Part shown: positions 1-9,368 of the stretch, one piece after another | Numbering within the stretch: position 1 is the first letter of the stretch | Layout: each line of letters opens with the position of its first letter | Assembly: GCA_963810755.1 (NCBI GenBank) | Contig: CAWEOP010000008.1 | Coordinates: 620,001 to 684,000 of the forward strand | Reading direction: 5' to 3' | Length of the DNA: 64,000 nt | Source: FEN-1219 sp963810755 | Lineage (GTDB): Bacteria > Pseudomonadota > Gammaproteobacteria > Steroidobacterales > Rariloculaceae | The notes under the pieces: generated by a model | The model's database searches: none | What the model was told of the DNA's origin: nothing | The model's input: the letters and a program-made list of their open reading frames with translations, nothing else | Translations under genes and position numbers: made by a program

Positions 1-1356
1 CGCGAGCGCGTGTTCATTTGCCGGCCGCCGAGCAAGAGCGACAGTGACGAGCTGGCCTGCGCGACGCAAATCTTGGGGCACCTCGCGCGCCAGGCGTTTC
101 GCCGGCCCGTCGGCAACGACGACCTCGAGCCGCTGCTCGCGTTCTACGCCCAAGGCCGCAAGATCGGCGGCTTCGAGGCGGGCGTGCAGAAGGGGCTGAT
201 GGCGATTCTCGCGAGCACGAAGTTCCTCTATCGGGCGGAGCCCGGCGGCACGCCGGAGAACCTCAAGCCCGGCGATGCCTACGCGGTGAGCGATCTCGAG
301 CTTGCGTGGCGGCTCGCGTTCTTTCTCTGGAGCGAGGGGCCCGACGAGGCGCTGCTCACCCTCGCGGAAGCCGGCAAGCTGCACGAGCCCGAGGTGTACG
401 GAGCCCAAGTGAAGCGCATGCTCGCGGACGCGCGCTCGGAGGCGCTGGTCACGAACTTCGCGTTTCAATGGCTCGGAGTGCGGCGACTCGACGCTCTCGA
501 TCCCGACCCGCGCCTCTATCCGACGTTCGATGAGGACTTGCGGAGCGCTTTCATCACCGAGATGCGGCTGTTCCTCGACAGCGTGCTGCGCGACGACAAG
601 GCGAGCGTGCTCGATCTCTTCTCCGCCGACTACACGTTCGCGAACGAGCGGCTCGCGCGCCACTACGGAATCCCGAGCGTGCGCGGCGCGCAGTTCCGCC
701 GCGTGCATCTCGACGACGAGCGCCGCTGGGGCCTGTTCGGCAAGGGCAGCGTCCTCATGGTCTCGTCGTACCCGGATCGCACGTCGCCGGTGCTCCGCGG
801 GGCATGGATCATGGACCAGATCGTCGGTGCGCCGCCCCAGCCGCCGCCGCCCGGTGTCGAGACGAACCTTCCCCAGCTCGATACCGGCGTGGCGCTATCG
901 GTTCGCGATCGGCTCGCGCGGCACCGCACGAAACCGTCGTGCAACCAGTGCCACGGCGTGATCGACCCCCTCGGCCAGGCGCTCGAGCACTTCGATGCGA
1001 TCGGCGAGTGGCGCGCCGTCGAGCGTCAGAACGGCGCGAAGATCGATTCCTCGGGCCAGCTCGCGGGCGGCGGCGCAGTGAACGGCCCCGAGGACCTGCG
1101 CAAGGCGCTGCTCAAGGACCCCGATCACTTGGTGCAGGTTGTGACCGAGAAGCTCATGACGTATGCCCTCGGGCGCGGCCTCGACTACTACGACATGCCG
1201 GTCGTGCGCGGGATCGTGCGCGACGCGAAGCGCGACGATTATCGCTTTTCGACGATCGTGATGGGGATCGCGAACAGCGCACCGTTTAGAATGCGTAGCG
1301 TGCCCGAGCCCGGTGCCGACGAAGACACCGTGGCTGACGCTGGCGCCGCCGAGTGA
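1..1356 (+). CDS. DUF1592/DUF1588/DUF1585 c-type-heme protein, 5' end cut by window
   Basis: The frame is open from base 1, so the real start lies upstream; the GTG at 10 is internal. About 451 residues are visible. The order matches the planctomycete-type DUF1592 family: the end of DUF1592 (with ILGHLARQAFRRPV), then DUF1588 around residues 245-320 (GSVLMVSSYPDRTSPVLRG), then a heme-binding CNQCH motif near residue 317 followed by IDPLGQALEHFDAIG, and C-terminal DUF1585 (residues about 370-435). The CxxCH motif implies export and covalent heme attachment in the periplasm. It lies 15 bases upstream of a DUF1552 gene, its usual neighbour, so the two probably form an operon. The biochemical role of this family is not established; redox or electron-transfer function is inferred from the heme motif only. 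Confidence 0.9.
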   Translation, partial: RERVFICRPPSKSDSDELACATQILGHLARQAFRRPVGNDDLEPLLAFYAQGRKIGGFEAGVQKGLMAILASTKFLYRAEPGGTPENLKPGDAYAVSDLELAWRLAFFLWSEGPDEALLTLAEAGKLHEPEVYGAQVKRMLADARSEALVTNFAFQWLGVRRLDALDPDPRLYPTFDEDLRSAFITEMRLFLDSVLRDDKASVLDLFSADYTFANERLARHYGIPSVRGAQFRRVHLDDERRWGLFGKGSVLMVSSYPDRTSPVLRGAWIMDQIVGAPPQPPPPGVETNLPQLDTGVALSVRDRLARHRTKPSCNQCHGVIDPLGQALEHFDAIGEWRAVERQNGAKIDSSGQLAGGGAVNGPEDLRKALLKDPDHLVQVVTEKLMTYALGRGLDYYDMPVVRGIVRDAKRDDYRFSTIVMGIANSAPFRMRSVPEPGADEDTVADAGAAE

Positions 1357-1371
1357 GCGGAAGGAGCTGAC

Positions 1372-2715
1372 ATGTTCATCACGAAGAAGCACTTGTCGCG
1401 ACGCACGATGCTCAAGGCCGGCGGCGCTGCGATCGGCCTGCCGCTCTTGAACGCGATGATACCGGCCGCGACCGCGCTCGCTCAGACGGCCGCCGCTCCC
1501 AAGCCGCGCATGGGGTTCTTCTACCTGCCGCACGGCGCGATCATGAACAACACGAGCCACGGCGCCGAGATGAACCGGTGGACGCCGGACATGAAGGGCC
1601 GCGACTTCGATCTGAAACCGATCCTCGAGCCGTTCAAGCCACTGCAAAAATACATGACCGTCGTGAGCGGCCTCGGCAACAAGCCGGGCGAGAGCTCCGC
1701 CGTGCACGCGATCGTGCCGGCGACCTGGCTTTCGGCGGTGCACCCGCGCCAGAGCCACGCGCCGTTCGGCGGCGTCACGATCGACCAGGTCGCCGCGCGC
1801 CACATCGGCCAGGAGACGCCGCTGCCGTCGCTCGAAGTAGCGACGGAGGAAGAGGGCGGCGGCGCCGCATGCGACGGCACATACGGCTGCAGCTATGGCC
1901 GCACGATCTCGTTTCGTACCCCCACGACGCCGCTGCCGATGGAGTTCGACCCGCGCAAGGCGTTCGAGAAGATCTTCGGCCGCGGCAACAACGCGGACCA
2001 GCGCAAGGCCGTCGCGAACGATTACCTGAGCCTGCTCGACATGGTGAACGGCGAGGCGAGCTCGCTCAAGAAGACGCTTGGCGCCGAAGATCGCGTGCTC
2101 GTGTCCGACTATCTCGACAGCGTGCGCGAGATCGAACGGCGCGTGTCGCTGCTCGGCCAGCGCGATCTGTCGAAGGTGGACCTACCTGAAGTCCCGGTCG
2201 CGCTGCCGAATTTCGATCAGCACTTGCGGCTGATGTTCGATCTGATCGTCGCGGCGTTTCAGGCCGACATGACGCGGATCGCGTCGTACATGATGGCGGC
2301 CGAGGTCAGCAACCAATCGTACGCGCACGTGGGCATCCCCGACGCGTTCCACCCGCTGTCGCATCACGCCGAGAGCAAGGCCGCGATGGAGAAGCTCGTG
2401 GTCGTGCAGAAATACCACACGCAAGTGTTCTGCGAGTTCATGCAGAAGCTCGAGAAGATCCCCGACGGCGACGGCTCCGTGCTCGACAACTCGATCTTCT
2501 TGTACGGCAGCAACATGAGCAACAGCAACGCGCACAATCAGTTCCCGTTGCCGACGCTCGTGTTCGGCCGCGGCGCGGGTAAGATCAAGGGGAACCAGCA
2601 CCTCGTCTATCCGGACCACACGCCGCTCGCGAACCTGTTGTTCACGCTGCTGCTGCGCGCCGGCGCGCCGGTCGACAAGGTCGGCGACAGCCTCGGCGAG
2701 CTAACCGAGGTCTGA
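1372..2715 (+). CDS. DUF1552 domain protein, Tat-exported
   Basis: A 447-residue protein that starts at an ATG preceded by AAGGAG. The N-terminus has a twin-arginine motif (SRRTMLKAGGAAIGLPLL) and a probable cleavage site after ATALAQ, so it should be folded and cofactor-loaded before export. The body is the full-length DUF1552 domain, including PRMGFFYLPHG at the start and NSIFLYGSNMSNSNAH near residue 380. That second stretch resembles the metal-binding C-terminal part of alkaline-phosphatase-superfamily (DUF1501-like) proteins, but this relation is a guess. It sits between the DUF1592 cytochrome and the ankyrin gene, with 15- and 2-base gaps, which strongly suggests one transcript. No substrate is known for the family. 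Confidence 0.92.
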   Translation: MFITKKHLSRRTMLKAGGAAIGLPLLNAMIPAATALAQTAAAPKPRMGFFYLPHGAIMNNTSHGAEMNRWTPDMKGRDFDLKPILEPFKPLQKYMTVVSGLGNKPGESSAVHAIVPATWLSAVHPRQSHAPFGGVTIDQVAARHIGQETPLPSLEVATEEEGGGAACDGTYGCSYGRTISFRTPTTPLPMEFDPRKAFEKIFGRGNNADQRKAVANDYLSLLDMVNGEASSLKKTLGAEDRVLVSDYLDSVREIERRVSLLGQRDLSKVDLPEVPVALPNFDQHLRLMFDLIVAAFQADMTRIASYMMAAEVSNQSYAHVGIPDAFHPLSHHAESKAAMEKLVVVQKYHTQVFCEFMQKLEKIPDGDGSVLDNSIFLYGSNMSNSNAHNQFPLPTLVFGRGAGKIKGNQHLVYPDHTPLANLLFTLLLRAGAPVDKVGDSLGELTEV

Positions 2716-2717
2716 GG

Positions 2718-4296
2718 ATGCCGCGCCTGAGCCCCATCGCGGCCGTGCTCGCGCTGCTCGCTATGGCCGGCGCGGCGCAGGCGCAGAGCGCGCTGCTCGA
2801 CGCCGCGCAGGGCGAACGACACGGCGCGCGCGCTCACCGCGATCGACGAAGGCGCGGACGTGCGCCAGCTCGCCGCCGACGGCACCACGGCGCTGCACTA
2901 CGCCGTCTACCACGACAACGTGCCGCTGACCGAGCGGCTGATCGCGAAGGGCGCCGACGTGCGGGTCGCCAACGAGTTCGGCTCGACGCCCATGGCCGAG
3001 GCCGCGACCATCGGCAACGCGACCGTGCTCGCGAAGCTGCTCGACGCGGGTGCCGACGTCGAGTCGCCGGGAGCAGACGGCCAGACGGCGCTGATGATCG
3101 TCGCGCGCAGCAGCAACGTCGCGGCCGCGAAGCTGCTGCTCGACCGCGGCGCGAACGTCAATGCGCAGGAGCTCTGGCGCCAGCAGACGGCGCTGATGTG
3201 GGCCGCCGCGCAGGCGCAGCCCGAGATGGTGAAGCTCCTGATCGAGCGCGGCGCGCAGGTCGACGCGCGTTCGATCGAGAACAAGTGGCCGCGCCAGGTC
3301 ACCGGCGAGCCGCGCCGGATGTACCGGCCGATGGGCGGCCTCACGCCGCTGCTGTTCGCCGCGCGCGAGGGCTGCCTCGAATGCGCGCGCGCGCTCGTCG
3401 ACGCGGGCGCGGACATCGATCTTCCGGATCCGAAGAACATCACGCCGCTGTTCCTCGCGGTCGACAACTTCCACTTCGACGTCGCGAAGTACCTGATCGA
3501 GAAAGGCGCGAACGTCAACAAGTGGGATTGGTGGGGCCGTACGCCGCTGTACTCGGCGGTCGACCTGAATACGCTGCCGCACGGCGGACGCGCCGATCGG
3601 CTCTCGACGGACACGACGTCGAGCCTCGAGATCATTCAGCTGCTGCTCGAGAAGGGCGCGAACCCGAACGTGCAGCTCAAGCTCGGCGTCGCGCCGTACC
3701 GGCACATCGGCGACGACCGCGGCTGCGACAACATGCTCACGATCGGCGCGACGCCGCTGCTGCGCGCCGCGAAGACTTTCGACGTGCCCGCGATGAAGCT
3801 GCTCGTCGCGCACAAGGCGCGGCTCGACTTGCCGAACCTTTCGGGCACGACGCCCGTGATGGCGGCGGCCGGCTACGGGTCGGTCGAGTGCGATCCGCGC
3901 GGCTACGGCCCCGGCATCCCGCATTACGTCACGCCGGACGTCGAGCAGAAGTCGATCGAGGCGCTCACGGTGCTGCTCGACGCGGGCGCCGACGTGAATC
4001 AACGCACGACCGCCGAGCGCGGGCGCGACAACGGCCGCGGTCAAACGGCGCTATTCGGCGCGGCGTTCTGGGGCTGGAACGACGTCGTGAAATTCCTCGT
4101 GGAGCGCGGCGCGAAGATCGACGCGGCCGACACGCGCGGGCTCACGCCCGTCGATGCGGCGATGGGTAAGGCCGGCGGTCACGGCCGCGGCCAGACGACC
4201 GAGGTTTACAAGGACACGGCCGATCTCATCGTCGATCTCTGCAAGCAGCAGAGCGGCTGCGATCTCGCGATGCCGGACGGTCCAGCGAACCCCTGA
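2718..4296 (+). CDS. Periplasmic ankyrin-repeat protein (one frameshift near 2811)
   Basis: The ATG at 2718 follows the DUF1552 stop by two bases and encodes a clear signal peptide (LSPIAAVLALLAMAGAAQAQ). The frame then breaks. Removing one G from the GGG at 2811-2813 joins it to the long downstream frame and gives about 525 residues: SALLDAAQ, then ANDTARALTAIDEGADV, then a long run of ankyrin repeats with TALMxAA and LLLxRGAxVNA signatures to the C-terminus. Because the repair falls exactly at the start of the first repeat and restores a signal peptide, a sequencing indel is more likely than a dead gene. Ankyrin arrays bind proteins; here the likely partners are the two exported proteins encoded just upstream. 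The last approximately 20 residues (LCKQQSGCDLAM) contain two cysteines. Confidence 0.85.
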
Positions 4297-4321
4297 TCCC
4301 AGTGCTCACGCTCGAGCGATT

Positions 4322-6820
4322 TCACTCGCTGCGCAGCGCCGAGACGGGATCCACGCTCGCGGCGCGCCGCGCCGGCACCCAGCTCGCGACCGACGTCACG
4401 ACGATGAGCAGCGCCGCCACCGCGGCGAACGTCGCGGGGTCCATCGCGCTCACGCCGAACAGGAATGAGCTCAAGAAACGCGTGACGCCGACCGCGCCTG
4501 CGAGGCCGAGCGCGATGCCGATCGCCGCGAGCCCGAGCGCACTGCGCACGACGCCGCGCACGACGGTGGCGGTCTGCGCGCCGAGCGCCATCCGTAAGCC
4601 GATCTCCGCCGTGCGCTGTGCGACCGTATACGAAAGCACGCCATAGAGGCCCACAGCCGCGAGCAGCAGCGCGAGCGCCGCAAAGCCCCCGACGAGCGTC
4701 ATCTGCGTGTTGCGGCTCGTGAGCTCCGAATCGAGCACTTCGCGCATCGAGCGCACGCTCGCCACGGGTTGGTCCGCGTCGACTTCCCAGACCGCGCCGC
4801 GGATCGCGGCCGCGAGCGTCAGCGGGTCGACCTTGGTGCGCACGAGCAAGTGCCTAGGCCAGAAAAACTCGCCGTTCAGCACCGGCTGATTCGCCGCAGA
4901 CAGCGAGAACTCGGGGTCGGGCTCCACGTCGAGCCCCATCTGCCGCACGTCGCCGACGACGCCGACCACCGTGACCCAGGGGAGCGTGTTCTCCGCGTTG
5001 CCGATCTTGATGCGCGCACCGAGCGGATCCGCGTCGGGCCAGAACCGCCGGGCCATCGACTCGTTGATGATCGCGGTCGGTGCGGCGTCCGGTCCGTCGC
5101 GGCTGTCGAACAGCCGGCCTCGGAGGAGCGGCACGCCGAGCGTCTCGAAATAGCCCGCGCCCGCGACGCGGTCCGCGACGATGTTGCGCGAGAACTGCTC
5201 GCGCGCCGGCGGCGGCTGACCCTCGATCGATACGTATGCGCGGCCGCCTTTGAACACGAGCGGCGCGAGGTTCACGTAGCCCGCGCTCACGACGCCGGGA
5301 AGCGCGCTCACGCGCTCGAGCACGCGCCGGTAGAGCTCGGTCCGGTCGGCCAGCTCGCCGTATTTCGAGGGTGCGAGCGCGGTCTCCGCGACGAGCAGGT
5401 TGTCTGCACGAAACCCCGGGTCGACCGCGAGCACGGCGGCGTAGCTGCGCAGCAGCAACCCCGCGGCCGCGAGCAGCACGACCGTGAACGTGATCTCGGC
5501 CACGACGAGCGTGTTGCGCATCCGCCCGCTGCGCGGCGCCGAGTTCGCGCCGACGCCTTTCTTGAGCGTCTCGTTGAACCCGCGGCGCGCGGCGGCGAGC
5601 GCGGGTCCGGCTCCGAACAAGAGGACGGTCAGCACGGTGAGCCCCACGGTGAACGACAGCACGCGCCAATCGAGGCCGGGCGACGATCCGCCGGGGAACG
5701 TGGCGGGGATCAAGCGCGCGAGATACCCGAACGACAGCGTCGACAACGCGACGCCGAGCACGACGCCGCCGGCGGCGAGCACGGCGCTTTCGGTGAGCAG
5801 TTGACGCAACACTCGGCCGTTACCGGCGCCGATCGCTTTGCGCACGGCGAGCTCCTTCTGCCGGTGCGCCGCGCGTGCGAGCAGCAGGTTGGCGACGTTC
5901 GCGCACGTGATCAACAGGATCGTGCCGACGGCCGCGAGCAGCACGTACAGTGTCGGCCGCGCGTCGAGAGACAAGTACTCTTGAAGGCCGGTGACGAGGG
6001 CCTGCGCCTGCCCGGTGCCGCCCTGCAGATCGCGCTGGATCGCGAGCGCGGTCGCGTCGATCTCCGCTTGCGCACCCGCCAGCGTCACGCCGGGAGCGAG
6101 CCGCGCGATCACGTAGTAGTTGTAGGCGTTACGCTCCGCGAGCTCCTGGGGGGAATATTGGGCTGGCAGCCACAGCGAGACTTCCCTGCTCGGATAGCGG
6201 AAATGCGGCGGGACGATGCCGATGACGGTGCGCTGCAAACCGTCGAGCTCGATCGTGCGTCCGATCAGGCTCGGATCCGCGCCGAAGCGCCGCGTCCAGA
6301 GTCCCTCGCTGATCACCACCACCGGGGTCGCGCCGGGGCCCTCGTCGTCGGGCAAGAACGTTCGGCCGAGCAGCGGCTGCATGCCGAGGACCGAGAACAA
6401 GTTCGTGTCGGTCCGCACACCCATGAGCCGCTCCGGCTCGCCGCGGCCCGTGAGGTTGAACGTGCGCGCATCGAACATGGCCATGTCTTCGAACGAGTGG
6501 CTGCGGGCCTTCCACTCGACGTAAGTCGCCGCCGCCGGATTGACTCTCGGGGGGCCGCCCACCGCAGTGAAATTCTCCCAAAGCAGAACGAGCCGATCGG
6601 GCTCCGGAAAGGGCAGCGGCTTCAGCAGCACCGCGCTCACGAGGCTGAAGATCGCCGTGTTAGCGCCGATGCCGAGCGCCAAGATCAAGACGGCTACGGC
6701 CGTGAAGCCCGGGCTGCCGCGCAGCGTGCGAACGGCGTAGCGGACGTCTTGAGCGAGGCCGTCGAACGCGGGAAGGCGGAGCGGTGGGCGGGACCGCTCG
6801 TCGCGTTGCGTCGTGTGCAT
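4322..6820 (-). CDS. ADOP-type ABC transporter permease (MacB_PCD + 2 FtsX domains)
   Basis: An 832-residue protein when started at the ATG at 6820 (MHTTQRDERSRPP). A longer frame continues to 6988 but runs under the GH15 remnant and carries no family sequence. Layout: N-terminal FDGLAQDVRYAVRTLRGSPG, a transmembrane segment, a large periplasmic MacB_PCD domain, three transmembrane helices of FtsX domain 1 (ITCANVANLLLARAAHRQKE), a second periplasmic domain, and FtsX domain 2 ending VPARRAASVDPVSALRSE. This is the acidobacterial duplicated-orphan permease type, which has no ATPase domain of its own. No ATPase or membrane-fusion gene is adjacent, so the transported substrate and the energy-coupling partner are unknown. 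It converges on the ankyrin gene, with 25 bases between the stops. Confidence 0.9.
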   Translation of the reverse strand: MHTTQRDERSRPPLRLPAFDGLAQDVRYAVRTLRGSPGFTAVAVLILALGIGANTAIFSLVSAVLLKPLPFPEPDRLVLLWENFTAVGGPPRVNPAAATYVEWKARSHSFEDMAMFDARTFNLTGRGEPERLMGVRTDTNLFSVLGMQPLLGRTFLPDDEGPGATPVVVISEGLWTRRFGADPSLIGRTIELDGLQRTVIGIVPPHFRYPSREVSLWLPAQYSPQELAERNAYNYYVIARLAPGVTLAGAQAEIDATALAIQRDLQGGTGQAQALVTGLQEYLSLDARPTLYVLLAAVGTILLITCANVANLLLARAAHRQKELAVRKAIGAGNGRVLRQLLTESAVLAAGGVVLGVALSTLSFGYLARLIPATFPGGSSPGLDWRVLSFTVGLTVLTVLLFGAGPALAAARRGFNETLKKGVGANSAPRSGRMRNTLVVAEITFTVVLLAAAGLLLRSYAAVLAVDPGFRADNLLVAETALAPSKYGELADRTELYRRVLERVSALPGVVSAGYVNLAPLVFKGGRAYVSIEGQPPPAREQFSRNIVADRVAGAGYFETLGVPLLRGRLFDSRDGPDAAPTAIINESMARRFWPDADPLGARIKIGNAENTLPWVTVVGVVGDVRQMGLDVEPDPEFSLSAANQPVLNGEFFWPRHLLVRTKVDPLTLAAAIRGAVWEVDADQPVASVRSMREVLDSELTSRNTQMTLVGGFAALALLLAAVGLYGVLSYTVAQRTAEIGLRMALGAQTATVVRGVVRSALGLAAIGIALGLAGAVGVTRFLSSFLFGVSAMDPATFAAVAALLIVVTSVASWVPARRAASVDPVSALRSE

Positions 6821-6890
6821 GGAGTTACGATGCAACGACTGGACCAAGGGTCGCAAAGTCTGCAAACCCGCGTGCGGTCGGGCGGCAGTC

Positions 6891-8151
6891 GTGCGCTCGC
6901 TGATCACCCTGAAGCTGCTCACGTTCGAGCCGACCGGCGGAATCGTCGCGGCGCCGACCACGTCGCTACCCGAGAAGCTCGGCGGCACGCGAAATTGGGA
7001 CTACCGCTACTGCTGGATCCGCGATTCCACGCTGACCCTCTACGCGCTGTTGAATGCCGGCTATCGCGACGAGGCCGAGGCGTGGCGGCGTTGGCTGCTG
7101 CGCGCGGCCGCCGGCCACCCCGAGCAGCTGCGCATCATGTACGGCATCTCGGGCGAGCGTTGGCTGCCGGAGCACGAGCTGCCGTGGCTCGCGGGCTACG
7201 AGGGCAGCGCGCCGGTGCGGATCGGCAATCTCGCGGTCGAGCAGCGCCAGCTCGACGTCTACGGCGAGCTCATGGACGTGCTGCATGCGGCGCGCGAGGC
7301 CGAGCTCGCGGCGCTCGACGAGGCGTGGCGCATGCAGAAAGTGCTGCTCGCGCACTTGGAGAAGGTCTGGCGCGAGCACGATCACGGTATTTGGGAGACC
7401 CGCGGCGACGCGCTCGCGTTCACGCACTCGCGACTCATGAGCTGGGTGGCGTTCGACCGCGGCGTGAAGTCGTGCGAGCGCTTCGAGCTCGAGGGCCCGG
7501 TCGAGCGCTGGCGAGCGCTGCGCGCCGAGATCCACGACGACGTGTGCGCGAACGCGTTCGACACGAAGCGCAACACGTTCGTGCAGCACTACGGTGGCGC
7601 CGAGCTCGACGCGGCTTTGCTGCTGATCCCGCAGACCGGCTTCCTGCCGGCCGACGACCCGCGGATCGTGGGGACCGTCGCCGCGGTGGAGCGGGAGCTA
7701 AAGCGCGGCCACCTCGTGCTGCGCTATACGAAGGACGCGGGGGACCCACAACGCGAAGGGGCGTTCATCGCGTGCTCGTTCTGGCTCGCGGATGTCTACG
7801 TCATGCAGGGCCGCATCGACGAGGCGACCGAGCTTTTCGACGGCCTGCTCGATCTGCGGAACGACGTCGGGCTGCTCTCGGAGGAGTACGACCTCGGATG
7901 CCGAGCGGCTCATCGGCAACTTCCCGCAGGGGTTCTCGCACATCGGCGTCATCAATACGGCGTTCAATCTCGTGAAGGCGCATGGGCCGGCGCGGCAGCG
8001 GGCCGAGCGAGTGGCGCCGACGGACGCACACGATCGCAAGAATTCCCATGCCGGCGGCCGGAACGCACTCGGCCCATCGCCGGTCGAACGGACGCAGACG
8101 GATACAAACGCAACTGAAGGAGGGGACTATGACTCACTCACCACTGCATGA
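6891..8151 (+). pseudogene. GH15 glucoamylase/trehalase remnant: no N-terminal domain, frameshifted
   Basis: The recognisable GH15 sequence begins abruptly at about 6880-6891 (VRSLITLKLLTFEPTGG, then APTTSLPEKLGGTRNWDYRY). This is the first helix of the (alpha/alpha)6 catalytic barrel. The roughly 230-250 residues of N-terminal beta-sandwich found in full-length bacterial relatives (about 600 aa) are missing. In their place is the divergent ADOP permease start. The barrel itself is well preserved, with WIRDSTLTLYAL, GSAPVRIGN, the proposed general acid in DHGIWE and the proposed base in LLSEEYD. One extra G at 7896-7897 breaks the frame; removing it gives EEYDLDAERLIGNFPQGFSH and continues to 8151, past the transaldolase start. 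The conserved part ends near 8005. Linkage of GH15 genes to pentose-phosphate genes is common, which explains the transaldolase next door. A chimeric assembly junction is an alternative to true truncation. Confidence 0.8.
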
Positions 8152-9250
8152 TCTCGCGGTCGAGGGCCAGAGCGTTTGGATCGACTACCTGTCACGCCAC
8201 CTCGTCCGTTGCGGCGAGCTCGCGCGCCTCGTAGCCGAGGACGCCGTCGTCGGTGTCACGTCGAACCCGACGATCTTCCAGAAGGCCATCTCCAATGAGC
8301 ACGACTACGACGAGCAGCTGCGCCGCGAGCTCGCCGAGACCGAGGATCCGCACGAGGCGTTCTTGCGGCTCGCCGAACGTGACATCCGCGGGGCCTGCGA
8401 CGTGCTCCGGCCCATATTCGACCGCGGCGGGACGCCGCACGACGGCGAGGACACTGCGTACCGCGACGGCTTCGTCTCGATCGAGGTGGACCCCGCCCTC
8501 GCGTACGACACGCATGCCACCGTCGAGGCCGCCGCAACTCTGCGCTCGCGTATCGACCGCGCGAATCTGCTCGTGAAGATTCCGGCCACACCGCCCGGAC
8601 TGCCGGCGATCGAGGAGCTGACCGCCCGGGGCTTGTCGATCAACGTCACGTTGATCTTCTCATTGCAGCGCTACACAGACGTGGCCGAAGCCTATCTGCG
8701 CGGTCTCGAGCGGTTGGTCGCCGCCGGCGGCGATCCGTCGAGCGTGTGGTCGGTTGCGAGCTTCTTCGTGTCGCGGGTCGATACCGAGGCGGACCGCCGG
8801 CTCGACGAGCTCGGCGGCCACGATGGCCTCAGAGGCAAGCTCGCAGTCGCGAACGCCAAGCTCGCGTATCGCTGTTACCGTCAGCAATTCTCGGGCCCGC
8901 GTTGGCAGGAGCTCGCCGACCGGGGCGCCACGACCCAGCGTTGCCTGTGGGCGTCCACGTCGACGAAAGACCGCGCCTATTCCGACGTGAAATACGTCGA
9001 GGAGCTGATCGGCCCCGACACCGTGAACACGATGCCCGAGAACACGCTGCGCGCGTTCCGTGAGCACGGCAGGGTGCGCAGGACGCTCGACCTCGGCGTG
9101 GACGAGGCGCAGCGCGTGCTCGAGCGATTCGCTAAGGCGGGCATCGATTACGACGACGTCACGCAGACGCTCGAGCGCGAGGGCGTGCGCGCCTTCGAGG
9201 AGTCGTTCGACGAGCTGCTCGCGGGAATCGAGGAGCGCAACGCGGCCTGA
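8129..9250 (+). CDS. tal: Transaldolase
   Basis: A 373-residue enzyme of the long (actinobacterial-like) transaldolase type. It moves a dihydroxyacetone unit between sedoheptulose 7-phosphate and glyceraldehyde 3-phosphate in the non-oxidative pentose phosphate pathway, in the cytoplasm. The start at 8129 is set by a strong GGAGGGG five bases upstream; the frame is open further upstream but without a ribosome site. Visible signatures are GVTSNPTIFQKAIS near residue 38, the Schiff-base lysine in LLVKIPATPPGLPAIEEL, NVTLIFSLQRY, and WASTSTKDRAYSDVKYVEEL. The sequence looks intact and has normal codon use. It follows the GH15 remnant and probably shared its transcript before that gene was damaged. 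Confidence 0.96.
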   Translation: MTHSPLHDLAVEGQSVWIDYLSRHLVRCGELARLVAEDAVVGVTSNPTIFQKAISNEHDYDEQLRRELAETEDPHEAFLRLAERDIRGACDVLRPIFDRGGTPHDGEDTAYRDGFVSIEVDPALAYDTHATVEAAATLRSRIDRANLLVKIPATPPGLPAIEELTARGLSINVTLIFSLQRYTDVAEAYLRGLERLVAAGGDPSSVWSVASFFVSRVDTEADRRLDELGGHDGLRGKLAVANAKLAYRCYRQQFSGPRWQELADRGATTQRCLWASTSTKDRAYSDVKYVEELIGPDTVNTMPENTLRAFREHGRVRRTLDLGVDEAQRVLERFAKAGIDYDDVTQTLEREGVRAFEESFDELLAGIEERNAA

Positions 9251-9368
9251 ACGTTCCGGGCGAACCGCGTGGCCCTGGCAATCGGGCGCCGACAGGAGAA
9301 CAATCGCTCTAGGGCACGCCTAGAAGACCGGCCGAAGCTACCAATCAACGTTTCAGGAGGGGGAAGCG

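Noticed and set aside
6800..6900. Insertion sequence at the GH15 breakpoint
   Set aside because: No transposase, inverted terminal repeat or target duplication is visible.
4769..7975. Very long plus-strand open frame of about 1,000 codons opposite the ADOP permease
   Set aside because: It is low-complexity Arg/Ala/Gln sequence, a shadow of GC-rich codons on the opposite strand; the minus-strand permease is a clear family member.
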